Positions 13,858 through 13,868 of a DNA stretch of 13,868 bases are shown piece by piece (position 1 is the first letter of the stretch; each line of letters begins with the position of its first letter). The stretch is from positions 1 through 13,868 of the forward strand of contig JAITQY010000055.1 of assembly GCA_031288675.1 (NCBI GenBank), given 5' to 3'. The DNA comes from Oscillospiraceae bacterium. GTDB lineage: Bacteria; Bacillota; Clostridia; Oscillospirales; Oscillospiraceae. The notes under the pieces are model-generated. The model ran no database searches, was not told the origin of the DNA, and saw only the letters and a list, made by a program, of their open reading frames with translations. The translations under genes were made by a program, and so were the position numbers.

Positions 13858-13868
13858 GCTCCACGTCA

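Overview
This window looks like chromosome from an endospore-forming member of the Clostridia (Firmicutes), roughly half G+C. The evidence is a stage II sporulation protein SpoIIP, a spore cortex-lytic enzyme SleB, a clostridial-style cmk-plsC pair, a feoA-feoB-Cys-rich-peptide iron operon, AGGAGG-type ribosome sites and many TTGACA-N17-TATAAT promoters. I cannot name the genus.

Layout, left to right. 1-345 is a non-coding leader holding copy 1 of a dispersed repeat with an embedded consensus promoter, then heptanucleotide-periodic tracts. 346-1920 (+) holds a D-2-hydroxyacid dehydrogenase and a histidine phosphatase. 1930-2979 (-) is spoIIP, convergent with the phosphatase and divergent from the next operon. 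3068-6246 (+) is a tightly packed operon cmk-plsC-pgi-ftsQ-like, with ATGA overlaps at the first two junctions and a 4-base gap at the third, followed by pyrE (6313-6948). 6949-7388 is non-coding: copy 2 of the repeat and a long degenerate heptad tract. 7389-8093 (-) is sleB, divergent from an AI-2E family permease (8213-9412, +), which is followed by mscL carrying a C-terminal zinc ribbon. 9882-11063 (+) is an AT-rich HD-domain gene broken by two compensating one-base shifts. 11064-11243 contains a third, partial repeat copy. 11244-13597 (-) is the iron operon feoA-feoB-small Cys-rich membrane protein, with a DtxR-like operator at its promoter. The right edge has a strong rightward promoter for a gene outside the window.

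The genes are mostly housekeeping: nucleotide metabolism (cmk, pyrE), phospholipid synthesis (plsC), glycolysis (pgi), envelope division (ftsQ-like), osmotic safety valve (mscL) and ferrous iron uptake (feo). Two sporulation genes are interleaved. The most informative regulatory point is the cmk/spoIIP intergenic region, where a consensus sigma-A promoter for cmk and a consensus sigma-E promoter for spoIIP face opposite ways with overlapping -10 elements.

The least ordinary material is the dispersed repeat family: about 127 bp, with a perfect promoter in both full copies, joined to short tracts with 7-nucleotide periodicity. It resembles in form the short tandem heptamer repeats known from cyanobacteria. 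The decayed HD-domain gene is the other accessory element. I see no CRISPR array, rRNA, tRNA, transposase or recognisable defence operon.
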